Source: DATDPM01 sp041498815 (GTDB lineage: Bacteria > Pseudomonadota > Alphaproteobacteria > DATDPM01). From it: a stretch of 8,866 bases of DNA. The notes under the pieces were generated by a model. That model had not been told where the DNA came from. It did no database searches and was given only the letters and a program-made list of their open reading frames with translations. The position numbers and the translations under genes were made by a program. Where the stretch lies: NCBI GenBank assembly GCA_041498815.1, contig JBGQJC010000054.1, positions 1 to 8,866 of the forward strand, in the 5' to 3' direction. Below are positions 1-5,703 of this stretch, one piece after another; the first letter of the stretch is position 1, and each line of letters starts with the position of its first letter.

Positions 1-125
1 TACGACGGCTCCGCCATGCCGGGATGGAATTGCAACGCGACGCCGTTCATGCCGTAACGCAAGCCCGTGGGCTTTGGGCCGTCGTCGAAAACATGGCCCA
101 GGTGCCCGCCGGCATAGCCGGCTTT
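1..125 (-). pseudogene. Truncated, degenerate copy of the msrB 3' end
   Basis: Read on the minus strand, this encodes only the C-terminal part of a MsrB domain, from GGHLGHVFDDG through RYGMNG to FHPGMAEPS, and the window edge cuts into its stop codon. Positions 1-111 align without gaps to 966-1076 inside the intact msrB, with 7 mismatches by my count (about 94% identity). Identity stops abruptly near 111, and an in-frame TAA lies just upstream at about 126-128, so there is no N-terminal domain. The catalytic cysteine of the RYCMN motif is glycine here (TGC to GGC), and the second zinc CxxC is lost at the boundary. Of the 7 changes I count 3 non-synonymous. It cannot be an active reductase. 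It is either the displaced 3' end left by an integration event or the remnant of a tandem duplication. Confidence 0.9.
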
Positions 126-171
126 TTAGGAAAATTGCGGCATTAACAAATCCTTAGACTAGTGCCGGCAT

Positions 172-192
172 CCTCCGAGCGCTGCACGGAGG
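172..192. repeat. Hairpin, possible dispersed REP-like unit
   Basis: CCTCCG at 172-177 pairs with CGGAGG at 187-192 across a 9-nt loop, followed by a G-run and then GGAATGACAAA at about 198-208. It lies in the AT-richer gap upstream of the RNase H-like gene. Its minus-strand reading contains IPNPSVQRSEDAGTS, a string that resembles spurious translations of dispersed intergenic palindromes in alphaproteobacterial genomes; that resemblance is from memory and untested. There is no T-run, so it does not look like an intrinsic terminator. Confidence 0.35.
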
Positions 193-298
193 GGTTTGGA
201 ATGACAAATTTATTCGAGCGTTGTTGTTGCGAATCAGAAACCGACAGACCTTGGGAGCAGGGTGCGGTATTCGTGATGCAGAAGTGCGGAGTTAAACG

Positions 299-790
299 AT
301 GGCGCAAGGAATGACCGTCACCGTTGTCACCGACGCTTCTTTTTGTCCTAAAAGCGGAGTTGCTGGCTGGTGCTCCTGGGCGGAAAGCGAGCGGATGCAG
401 ACCTGCCGATGGGGGGCTTTGCGCGATACGGTCCATAGTCCGCACGAGGCGGAGATAGCGGCGCTGGCGAACGGAATTTATACGGCGATTAGAGATGGCG
501 TTGCGCAGCCTGGTGACGTCCTTCGGGTTCAGTGCGATAACCAACGTGTGGTTGATTTTTTTGCGAAGGGCAAGACGCCGCGGACGAGTTCGAGAACCGA
601 GTTCGAGAAAAAGGCGATGACCCACATTGATAACATGCGCGTGAAAAGCAGCCTGGAGATCACTGTCCGGCACATCAAAGGCCATTCGGGCAGTGGCACC
701 ATGCCGACCTTTGTACACCAAATGGTTGACAAGGCGGCGCGGAAAAAAATGCGCGCCAAGCGGGACGGCAGGACGAACCCGTCAAGCTGA
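299..790 (+). CDS. RNase HI-like protein
   Basis: This 163-residue protein has the layout of type 1 RNase H, which cleaves the RNA strand of RNA-DNA hybrids using two metal ions. The expected acidic residues are all present: Asp12 in the first strand (VVTDAS), Glu52 in HEAEIAALANGI, Asp80 in VQCDNQRVVDFF and Asp144 in VHQMVDKAA, plus the flexible-loop His129 in HIKGHSG. Length matches E. coli RNase HI (155). The usual basic handle is not obvious, and there is a short lysine/arginine-rich tail. The ATG at 299 has CGGAG at 287-291 with a 7-nt spacer, better than the ATG at 311. It stands alone, has lower G+C than its neighbours and sits between duplicated msrB ends, which suggests horizontal acquisition. 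It is unlikely to be the housekeeping rnhA. RNase H-fold nucleases of this kind also occur in phages and mobile elements, so its true substrate is open. Confidence 0.8.
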   Translation: MAQGMTVTVVTDASFCPKSGVAGWCSWAESERMQTCRWGALRDTVHSPHEAEIAALANGIYTAIRDGVAQPGDVLRVQCDNQRVVDFFAKGKTPRTSSRTEFEKKAMTHIDNMRVKSSLEITVRHIKGHSGSGTMPTFVHQMVDKAARKKMRAKRDGRTNPSS

Positions 791-941
791 CCGGCGAAGT
801 GATAATTGCCGTCCTAGAATTTCTTCCGATGCTCTCGCATGCGGAACTTCAACTTGTCATTGCTCATTCCCGCATGGAACACCATCGCCGGTCGTCTTGA
901 TCTCGTCCGCGCGCGAACAGCGGCGCATGGATTTGAGCGTC

Positions 942-957
942 GCGGCTTAGAAGCCGC
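942..957. other. Perfect hairpin downstream of msrB
   Basis: GCGGCT (942-947) and AGCCGC (952-957) form a 6-bp stem with a 4-nt loop, starting 8 nt after the msrB stop on the minus strand. No T-run follows on either strand, so it would be a weak intrinsic terminator at best. It may instead protect the mRNA 3' end. Confidence 0.35.
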
Positions 958-964
958 CCCGAGG

Positions 965-1483
965 CTACGACGGCTCCGCCATTCCGGGATGGAATTGCAA
1001 CGCGGCGCCGTTCATGCAGTAACGCAAGCCCGTGGGCTGCGGGCCATCGTCGAACACATGGCCCAGGTGCCCGCCGCAGCGGCGGCAATGGACTTCGGTC
1101 CGGGTCGTGAACCAGGATTTGTCCACCGAGGTGCCGACCGCGTTGGGCAGAGGCTGCCAGAAGCTCGGCCAGCCGGTGCCGGAATTGAACTTGGTTTTTG
1201 AGGAATAGAGCGGCAGGTCGCAGGCGGCGCAGGCGAAGATTCCTTCACGGTGCTCTTGGTCGAGCGGGCTCGTGCCCGCGGGCTCGGTGCCGTGCTCGCG
1301 CAACACGTGGAATTGCGCGGGCGTCAGGATCTTCTTCCATTCCTCTGCGGTCTTCGTCACTTCGAACACTTCCCTAGGCGCGGACTCCGCGGCAAATCCC
1401 CGGCGCATGGCGAACCCTCCTGCAACACTGAGCGCGGCGAGCGACGCGCCCACCAAGAATGCCCTTCTTCCGAGTTTACTCAC
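965..1483 (-). CDS. msrB: Exported peptide-methionine (R)-S-oxide reductase MsrB
   Basis: MsrB reduces the R epimer of methionine sulfoxide in proteins. The 172-residue product has the full SelR domain: zinc ligands in CAAC (Cys85, Cys88) and CRRC (Cys133, Cys136), the GTGWPSF substrate loop (about 102-108), GGHLGHVF (137-144) and the catalytic Cys156 in RYCMN. The position that holds the resolving cysteine in E. coli MsrB (SGCGWPSF) is Thr103 here, so a 1-Cys or alternative regeneration mechanism is likely. The N-terminus carries a twin-arginine signal (GRRAFLV, then a hydrophobic stretch to about residue 25, with an AxA-like site near 29-31), so I infer Tat export to the periplasm after zinc loading. 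The start is GTG, supported by a strong Shine-Dalgarno GGAGGT 5 nt upstream. The start overlaps the end of msrA by 8 nt (GTGAGTAA), implying translational coupling. A degenerate copy of its 3' end lies at 1-111. Confidence 0.96.
   Translation of the reverse strand: MSKLGRRAFLVGASLAALSVAGGFAMRRGFAAESAPREVFEVTKTAEEWKKILTPAQFHVLREHGTEPAGTSPLDQEHREGIFACAACDLPLYSSKTKFNSGTGWPSFWQPLPNAVGTSVDKSWFTTRTEVHCRRCGGHLGHVFDDGPQPTGLRYCMNGAALQFHPGMAEPS
966..1076. repeat. Direct repeat partner of 1-111, inside msrB
   Basis: This is the 111-bp block that recurs at 1-111 in the same orientation, with 104 of 111 positions identical by my count. It covers the last codons of the intact msrB up to and including part of the stop codon. 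The two copies are 854 bp apart and bracket the RNase H-like gene. Because homology at the left copy begins at the window edge, the repeat may extend further to the left, which cannot be seen here. Confidence 0.85.
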
Positions 1484-2171
1484 GTTCGACCTCCGATTTC
1501 GGCGCGTCGGCGCCCCAGATCATCTTGAGGCGCTGGTCGCGGCCGCAATTCCAGCGGTAGAACTTATAGTGCACCGGACTCTTCTTATAATATTCCTGGT
1601 GATAGTCCTCGGCCGGGTAGAACGGCCCGGCCTCGACGATCTCGGTCACGATCTGGCCTTGGAGCTTGCCCGAAGCCTGGAGCTTCGCTTTCGACTCCTC
1701 GGCCAAACGCTTCTGCTCGGCATCGTGAAAGAAGATCGCGCTGCGGTACTGGTGCCCGCCGTCGCAGAACTGCCGGTCTTTCACCAAGGGATCGATGTTG
1801 TGCCAGAAAGTGTCGAGGAGTTGCTGATAGGTCACCACCGCCGGATCGTAAACGACATCGATCGATTCGGCGTGCCCGGTCCCGCCGGCGCTCACCTCCT
1901 GGTAGCTCGGGTTCACTAACATGCCGCCGGTGAAACCCACGGTGGTGCTGACGACGCCCTTGGTGGCGTCGTAGGGGTGCTGCATGCACCAGAAGCATCC
2001 GCCCGCGAATGTCGCCACCGCGTATTTGCCGCCCTCGGTCGCTTTCGTCTCGTCGAATGCGGCGTTGCCCGACCCCATCTCGTCCGCGGCGAGCACCTCG
2101 GTCAGCCCCAAGCCCGCCGCCAGCCCCAGCAGGGCCGCAAATCGCAACATCTCGCCGCCAAATCTCATCAT
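1476..2171 (-). CDS. msrA: Exported peptide-methionine (S)-S-oxide reductase MsrA
   Basis: MsrA reduces the S epimer of methionine sulfoxide, complementing MsrB. Numbering from the ATG at 2171 (231 residues), the catalytic motif GCFWC gives Cys59 as nucleophile. The core also has the Gly-His-Ala-Glu segment GTGHAESIDVVYDP (about 98-111), a DGGHQYRSAIFF segment, YHQEYY, and a C-terminal WNCGRDQRL with a likely recycling Cys209. Residues 1-30 form a Sec-type signal peptide: MMRFGGEMLR, a hydrophobic run rich in Leu and Ala, then VLAA before the acidic DE. The frame stays open to a TTG at 2261, but that would put 30 polar residues ahead of the signal peptide, so I place the start at 2171 or 2168, where GAGG directly precedes the tandem ATGs. 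The ATG at 2201 has GGAGG 14 nt away, which is too far. msrB follows with an 8-nt overlap, making a two-gene operon for envelope protein repair. A TTGACC at about 2268-2273 could be part of its promoter, but no good -10 matches it. Confidence 0.93.
   Translation of the reverse strand: MMRFGGEMLRFAALLGLAAGLGLTEVLAADEMGSGNAAFDETKATEGGKYAVATFAGGCFWCMQHPYDATKGVVSTTVGFTGGMLVNPSYQEVSAGGTGHAESIDVVYDPAVVTYQQLLDTFWHNIDPLVKDRQFCDGGHQYRSAIFFHDAEQKRLAEESKAKLQASGKLQGQIVTEIVEAGPFYPAEDYHQEYYKKSPVHYKFYRWNCGRDQRLKMIWGADAPKSEVERE
1489..1494 (-). promoter_or_regulatory. Strong ribosome binding site of msrB
   Basis: GGAGGT on the minus strand, 5 nt before the GTG start of msrB and inside the last codons of msrA. 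It fixes the GTG at 1483 as the start and allows re-initiation by ribosomes finishing msrA. Confidence 0.8.
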
Positions 2172-2369
2172 CCTCGCGCCTTTTCCGCCTTTGGGAAGCA
2201 TCCGGTCACCGTTCGCCTCCGGGCGTGAATGTATGCGCTGGGCGGCACGTCCCCTATTCAAAACACGGTCAACTCTTTGTGACCAAAGCCGGATCGGGCA
2301 CGCATTGCTGCTTTGGGCGCGCTGCGCCGCAAAGGAACGCTGACGAATGATGACAATTCCGCGCGGCGG

Positions 2370-2442
2370 TGCCGGATGGAGGAGTCGAACCCCCGACCTT
2401 CGGTTTACAAAACCGCTGCTCTACCGCCTGAGCTAATCCGGC
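2370..2442 (-). tRNA. tRNA-Thr (anticodon UGU)
   Basis: Read on the minus strand, this folds as a 73-nt cloverleaf. The acceptor stem GCCGGAT pairs with ATCCGGC, and the D arm is GCTC/GAGC. The anticodon loop TTTGTAA gives anticodon TGT, and the T arm GGGGG-TTCGACT-CCTCC contains one G-T pair. The discriminator base is A. The outermost pair of the anticodon stem is a G-A mismatch. CCA is not encoded: the next bases are CCG. Overlapping reading frames here are tRNA shadows. It is the threonine isoacceptor for ACA and related codons. In E. coli the UGU threonine tRNA (thrU) heads the thrU-tyrU-glyT-thrT-tufB operon; here it is about 6 kb away from Tyr-Gly-tuf and on the other strand. Confidence 0.97.
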
Positions 2443-2460
2443 CCCAGGCGCGGCTAAGAT

Positions 2461-2546
2461 GCGGCACGGTGCCGCTCGCGCGGCGAGTATCGGGGATTTG
2501 ACGGGCCGGCCGCAAGGGCCGCTGGCCGAGGCCCGCATCCGGGCCT
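2461..2546. other. Cluster of four short GC-rich hairpins
   Basis: Four perfect inverted repeats lie in 86 bases between the pentapeptide gene and tRNA-Thr, both on the minus strand. They are GCGGCA/TGCCGC (2461-2475, 3- or 1-nt loop), CTCGC/GCGAG (2475-2487), CGGCC/GGCCG (2507-2521) and AGGCCCG/CGGGCCT (2529-2546, 4-nt loop). No T-tract follows any of them on either strand. They may act as transcription-ending or mRNA-stabilising structures for the gene to the right, or may only reflect high G+C. Confidence 0.4.
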
Positions 2547-2646
2547 GGACGCTAAACCGGACCGCACCCGCCTTCGACGCCCGCCGTTGCGCGGATCGAA
2601 TTCGGCCCGGCGGATGAGGCTGGACCGACCGGAAGGCCGGACCCGT

Positions 2647-3909
2647 TCAGGGAAGACCTATGACACCGGCGAGTTGGGCATCCGCGAGGTCGATGCCGGC
2701 CAGCTCGGCGCCGGTGAGATTGGCGGCGGAGAGATCGGCGCCGCGCATCACCGCGCGGGAGAGGTTGGCGCCGCGCAAATCGACATGCCGCGCCTCGACG
2801 CGCTCGAGCACGCTGACGATCGATTGCCCCCCCGGCAACTCCAGCGGCCCCAGATTGCAGTCGCGCAGATCGGCGTTGGTGAGGCGCGCTCCCGTGAGGT
2901 TGCTGCCGCGCAGATCGGCTCTGGTCATGCGGCAGGTACGGAAATCGGCGCCTTCGAGCTGAGCCCCCTGCAGCGCGGTGCCGTCGAGCGTCAGCCCGAA
3001 GAAGATCGCGCCCTTGGCCTTGAGCGCGGTCAGGTTCCGCCCTGCGAGCGGCGCCGCATCGCGCAAATCGAAGCCGCTGAGATCGAGCGGTTCGCCTTCC
3101 GCACCTTGCGATGTGCACCAGCGCTCGTGCCGCTGCAGCAGCGTCTCGACGGACTCGGCGAGCTCGGCGAGCTTACGTCCCGCCGGCTTCTGCGTAAGCG
3201 TGCCCGTGAGATCGGCGCCGTTGGTGTCGGCGCAATAGAGGATCGCATTGGTGAGAACGGCGTTGCGCAGGCTGGCACCCTTGAGATTGGCGCCGGAGAG
3301 ATCGGCGCCTTCGAGATTGGCGCCGTTGAGAGTGGCGTTGAAGAGGTTGGCGCGCACCAGCTTGCAGTGCCGCATCACCGCGTCGGTGAAGTCGGTGTGC
3401 GCCGCCATCGCTCCTGAGAGCTTCGCCTGCGTCAGGTTGGCGTTGACCATGCGCGCGCCCTCGAGATCGGCGGAGCTGGCTTCGGCGATGGCGACCTCTT
3501 CGATGACGCCGATGCGCACGCGCTGGCCAAGGCGGCCGTCGCGCAGATCGGCATTGAAGAGATCGGCACCCTCGAGATTGGCGCCGCGCAGCACCGCGCC
3601 GCGCAGATCGGCGCGCACCAGAATGGCGCGGCGAAGATCGGCTTTTGTGAGGTTGCAGCCGAAGAGCGTGGCGCTGGTGAGATTGGCGCCGGCCAGGCAC
3701 GCCCCCGGCAGGAAGGCGCCGGTGAAATCGGCATCGTTCAACCGCCGTCCCGCAAAGTCGAGGCCGGAAAGATCGCGGTACGACAACAGCGCCCGCTGCC
3801 CGCCGAGGCGGCCGGAAAGGTACCGGTCGTGCCGGCGCACCGCCTCGTCGAGCTCGGCTTGCGACGTGGGAGTGCGGGGGCGAACGATCTGCTTGGCTGC
3901 GGTCGCCAT
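2647..3909 (-). CDS. Pentapeptide-repeat protein with two repeated modules
   Basis: This 420-residue protein is built of A(D/N)Lxx pentapeptides, which fold into a right-handed quadrilateral beta-helix; the biochemical role of most such proteins is unknown. It looks like an internal duplication. Module 1 starts with a helical lead (residues 18-45, RRHDRYLSG) followed by repeats at about 46-125, a non-repeat insert at about 124-145 after FNADLRD, and more repeats to about 237. Module 2 starts with a similar lead (248-275, QRHERWCTSQG), repeats at about 276-353, an insert at about 354-375 after TNADLRD, and repeats to 418. There is no signal peptide or membrane segment, so it is probably cytosolic. 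Start: ATG at 3909, with only a weak ribosome binding site. Known members that mimic DNA and inhibit gyrase (Qnr, MfpA) are shorter and uninterrupted, so that role is not supported. The upstream gap carries a possible operator. It is divergent from the acyltransferase operon. Confidence 0.9.
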   Translation of the reverse strand: MATAAKQIVRPRTPTSQAELDEAVRRHDRYLSGRLGGQRALLSYRDLSGLDFAGRRLNDADFTGAFLPGACLAGANLTSATLFGCNLTKADLRRAILVRADLRGAVLRGANLEGADLFNADLRDGRLGQRVRIGVIEEVAIAEASSADLEGARMVNANLTQAKLSGAMAAHTDFTDAVMRHCKLVRANLFNATLNGANLEGADLSGANLKGASLRNAVLTNAILYCADTNGADLTGTLTQKPAGRKLAELAESVETLLQRHERWCTSQGAEGEPLDLSGFDLRDAAPLAGRNLTALKAKGAIFFGLTLDGTALQGAQLEGADFRTCRMTRADLRGSNLTGARLTNADLRDCNLGPLELPGGQSIVSVLERVEARHVDLRGANLSRAVMRGADLSAANLTGAELAGIDLADAQLAGVIGLP

Positions 3910-3932
3910 GGCCGTCGACTATCCGTCCGCCG

Positions 3933-3952
3933 CGCTTAACAACCGCTTAAGC
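3933..3952. promoter_or_regulatory. Possible operator: direct repeat in divergent intergenic region
   Basis: CGCTTAA occurs at 3933-3939 and again at 3944-3950, 11 bp apart, about one helical turn. The second copy is part of the palindrome GCTTAAGC (3945-3952). It lies 24 bp upstream of the pentapeptide gene start, in the 254-bp gap between divergent genes (3910-4163). It is a locally AT-rich spot in GC-rich sequence and could bind a regulator. No convincing -35/-10 pair is visible nearby. Confidence 0.3.
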
Positions 3953-4007
3953 AACACCGGGGAGGGGAGGCGTCCCCGCCGGGCGCATCGGCCTCTTCTT
4001 TAGGATT

Positions 4008-4023
4008 GGCGCCGGGGGGCGCC
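4008..4023. other. GGCGCC inverted/direct repeat hairpin
   Basis: GGCGCC at 4008-4013 and 4018-4023 are separated by GGGG. Each hexamer is self-complementary, so the pair can form a hairpin in the presumed leader region of the acyltransferase operon. Function unknown; base composition alone could explain it. Confidence 0.25.
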
Positions 4024-4163
4024 GCCTTGACCCCCCGGGATCGCCATGGCAGCTTCGCGCCGGGCGTCACCCGTTCCTGGTCGGACGGCGCCGAAACCCG
4101 TTGCGCGCCCGTCCCGCCGGGCCGCTTGTCCGCCGCGCGATGGTTCCCGTCAAGACGGCCGAA

Positions 4164-5702
4164 ATGCTCTTCAATTCGATCTCCTTCATATTCTTTTTTC
4201 TGCCAGCCACCCTCGCCGGATTCTTCCTGATCGGCCGCTCCAGTCATCGCGGCGCCGCCGCATGGCTGACGGCGGCGTCGCTGTTCTTTTACGGCTGGTG
4301 GAGTCCGGTGCTCCTGGCCCTGCTGGTGCCATCGGTCGCCGCCAATTACATCGCCGGGCTGGCGATCGCCAGGTCCGCGGGCCCGATGCGGCGCGCCCTG
4401 CTCATCGCCGGTGTCGCCGGCAATCTGCTCGTGCTCGGCTATTTCAAATACGCCAACTTCTTTCTCGCTTCGCTCAATGCCGTAGCAAACACCGGCTTCG
4501 ATCTGGGACAGATCGTGCTGCCGATCGGCATTTCGTTCTTCACCTTCACGCAGATCGCCTTTCTCGTCGATACCTGCCGGGGCGAGGCCCGCGCCTACGA
4601 TCCGATTCACTACGCGCTGTTCGTCACCAACTTTCCGCATCTCATCGCGGGACCGATCCTCCATCACAAAGAGATCGTGCCCCAGTTCGAGCGGCCCGGG
4701 ATGTATCGCCTGGACTATCAGGACGTCTCCGTCGGTCTGACGATCTTCTGCATCGGCCTGTTCAAGAAAATGGTTGTCGCCGACGGCGTTGCGCCCTTTG
4801 TCGCGCCCGCCTTTGCCGCGCACGATCCGGTGATGTTCTTCGCGGCCTGGGGCGGCGCGCTCGCTTACACGCTGCAAATCTATTTCGACTTTTCGGGCTA
4901 CTCCGACATGGCCATCGGACTTGCCCGGCTGTTCGGGGTGACGTTCCCGCTCAATTTCCACTCGCCCTACAAGGCCGGCAACATCGTCGATTTCTGGCGC
5001 CACTGGCACATGACGCTGTCGCGCTTTCTGCGCGAGTACCTCTATTTCCCCCTCGGCGGAAACCGGCGCGGGCGGCTGCGGCGTTATCTCAATTTGATGA
5101 TCACGATGCTCTTGGGCGGCCTTTGGCACGGCGCCGCCTGGACCTTCGTCATCTGGGGCGGGCTGCACGGCCTGTACCTGATGATCCATCATGCCTGGCA
5201 CGGCTTGCGCGAGCGCCGCGGCCTGCCGGCGCAAGCATCATCCGCGCTTGGACGCGGCATCGCCCGCGCCGTCACCTTTCTTGCGGTCGTGGTCGCATGG
5301 GTATTCTTCCGGGCCGATTCACTGCCGCAGGCTTGGACGGTTCTCAAGGGCATGACGGGCGGCAACGGCATCGAGGCCTCGGCCGGTCTCTTGACGCGGA
5401 TGGGAGCCGCGGGAGGGTGGCTGGCCGGGCACGGCATTCTGGTTCCGGTTCCCGGCGGCGGATGGAGCCTCGTCGTCTGGCTCGCGGTGTTGCTGCCCAT
5501 CGTCTGGTTCGCGCCCAACACGCAGCAGATCATGGCCGATTACCGCCCGGCGCTTGCGGTGCCGAAGGAGGTCGCGGGACGTTTTTGGCGCTGGTTCACG
5601 TGGCGCCCCGGTCTCGTTTGGGCCGGCGCCACGGCTTGCCTCGCCTTGGCCGCGTTTGCTCGGCTTCGTCACGTGACCGAATACATTTATTTCAACTTCT
5701 GA
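4164..5702 (+). CDS. AlgI-type MBOAT family O-acyltransferase
   Basis: A 512-residue polytopic membrane protein of the MBOAT family, which moves acyl (usually acetyl) groups across the inner membrane for O-acylation of exported glycans. The start is set at the ATG at 4164 because MLFNSISFIFFFLP is the usual family N-terminus; upstream in-frame ATG (4140) and TTG (4101) starts would add non-family residues, and none has a good ribosome binding site. Motifs in 512-residue numbering are the fold segment LGYFKYANF (about 91-99), LPIGISFFTFTQ (119-130), IYFDFSGYSDMAIG (239-252), and FWRHWHMTLSRFLREYLY with His280 and His282. The invariant catalytic His322 is in LLGGLWHGAAW. It ends in EYIYFNF, as AlgI-like proteins often do. 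Many hydrophobic segments are visible along the length. The next gene begins 1 nt after its stop, so the two act together. The acceptor could be an exopolysaccharide or another envelope glycan; no polysaccharide synthase genes are in view, so it is undetermined. Confidence 0.93.
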   Translation: MLFNSISFIFFFLPATLAGFFLIGRSSHRGAAAWLTAASLFFYGWWSPVLLALLVPSVAANYIAGLAIARSAGPMRRALLIAGVAGNLLVLGYFKYANFFLASLNAVANTGFDLGQIVLPIGISFFTFTQIAFLVDTCRGEARAYDPIHYALFVTNFPHLIAGPILHHKEIVPQFERPGMYRLDYQDVSVGLTIFCIGLFKKMVVADGVAPFVAPAFAAHDPVMFFAAWGGALAYTLQIYFDFSGYSDMAIGLARLFGVTFPLNFHSPYKAGNIVDFWRHWHMTLSRFLREYLYFPLGGNRRGRLRRYLNLMITMLLGGLWHGAAWTFVIWGGLHGLYLMIHHAWHGLRERRGLPAQASSALGRGIARAVTFLAVVVAWVFFRADSLPQAWTVLKGMTGGNGIEASAGLLTRMGAAGGWLAGHGILVPVPGGGWSLVVWLAVLLPIVWFAPNTQQIMADYRPALAVPKEVAGRFWRWFTWRPGLVWAGATACLALAAFARLRHVTEYIYFNF

Positions 5703-5703
5703 G

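Larger units (their letters stand above)
112..965. mobile_element. Candidate small integrated segment between msrB 3'-end repeats
   Basis: Seen: a segment of lower G+C (about 58% over the RNase H gene by hand count, against roughly 65% in neighbouring genes), carrying a single gene and bounded by a degenerate and an intact copy of the msrB 3' end in direct orientation. Known: integrative elements often insert at the 3' end of a gene and restore it with their own copy of that end, leaving the displaced original on the far side. Inferred: this segment is such an element or its remnant. Against it: no integrase, transposase or terminal inverted repeat is visible, the target is a protein gene, and an ordinary duplication with later insertion would look similar. 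Confidence 0.3.

Noticed and set aside
143..721. 192-residue minus-strand frame opposite the RNase H-like gene
   Set aside because: The plus-strand frame has all RNase H catalytic residues and a good ribosome binding site. The minus frame shows only a repeat-like shadow at its C-terminal end.
839..1201. Plus-strand frame running from the gap into msrB
   Set aside because: It overlaps the intact msrB antisense and has no family match; the alternating Arg/Ala/Gly content is typical of a shadow.
2172..2261. N-terminal extension of msrA to the TTG at 2261
   Set aside because: It would place about 30 polar residues before an evident signal peptide, and the TTG lacks a Shine-Dalgarno sequence.
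2269..2538. Small frames over 2269-2538 (minus) and 2313-2501 (plus)
   Set aside because: They are translations of the tRNA-Thr gene and its flanks; strings such as AVEQRFCKPKVGGSTPPS are classic tRNA shadows.
2647..3909. Short near-repeats such as GAGATCGGCGCC at regular spacing, superficially CRISPR-like
   Set aside because: The spacing is about 15 bp and in frame with A(D/N)Lxx codons; there are no unique spacers of 30 bp or so and no cas genes.
2587..4003. Long plus-strand open frames (2587-3417 and 3248-4003) opposite the pentapeptide gene, with strongly repetitive products
   Set aside because: They are antisense shadows. The repetition comes from the 15-bp period of the pentapeptide codons on the minus strand, and neither has a ribosome binding site or family resemblance.
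3936..5234. 432-residue minus-strand open frame, hydrophilic and rich in Glu, Arg and Gly
   Set aside because: It is fully antisense to the MBOAT gene, whose product has clear family motifs. High-GC codon bias opens such frames.
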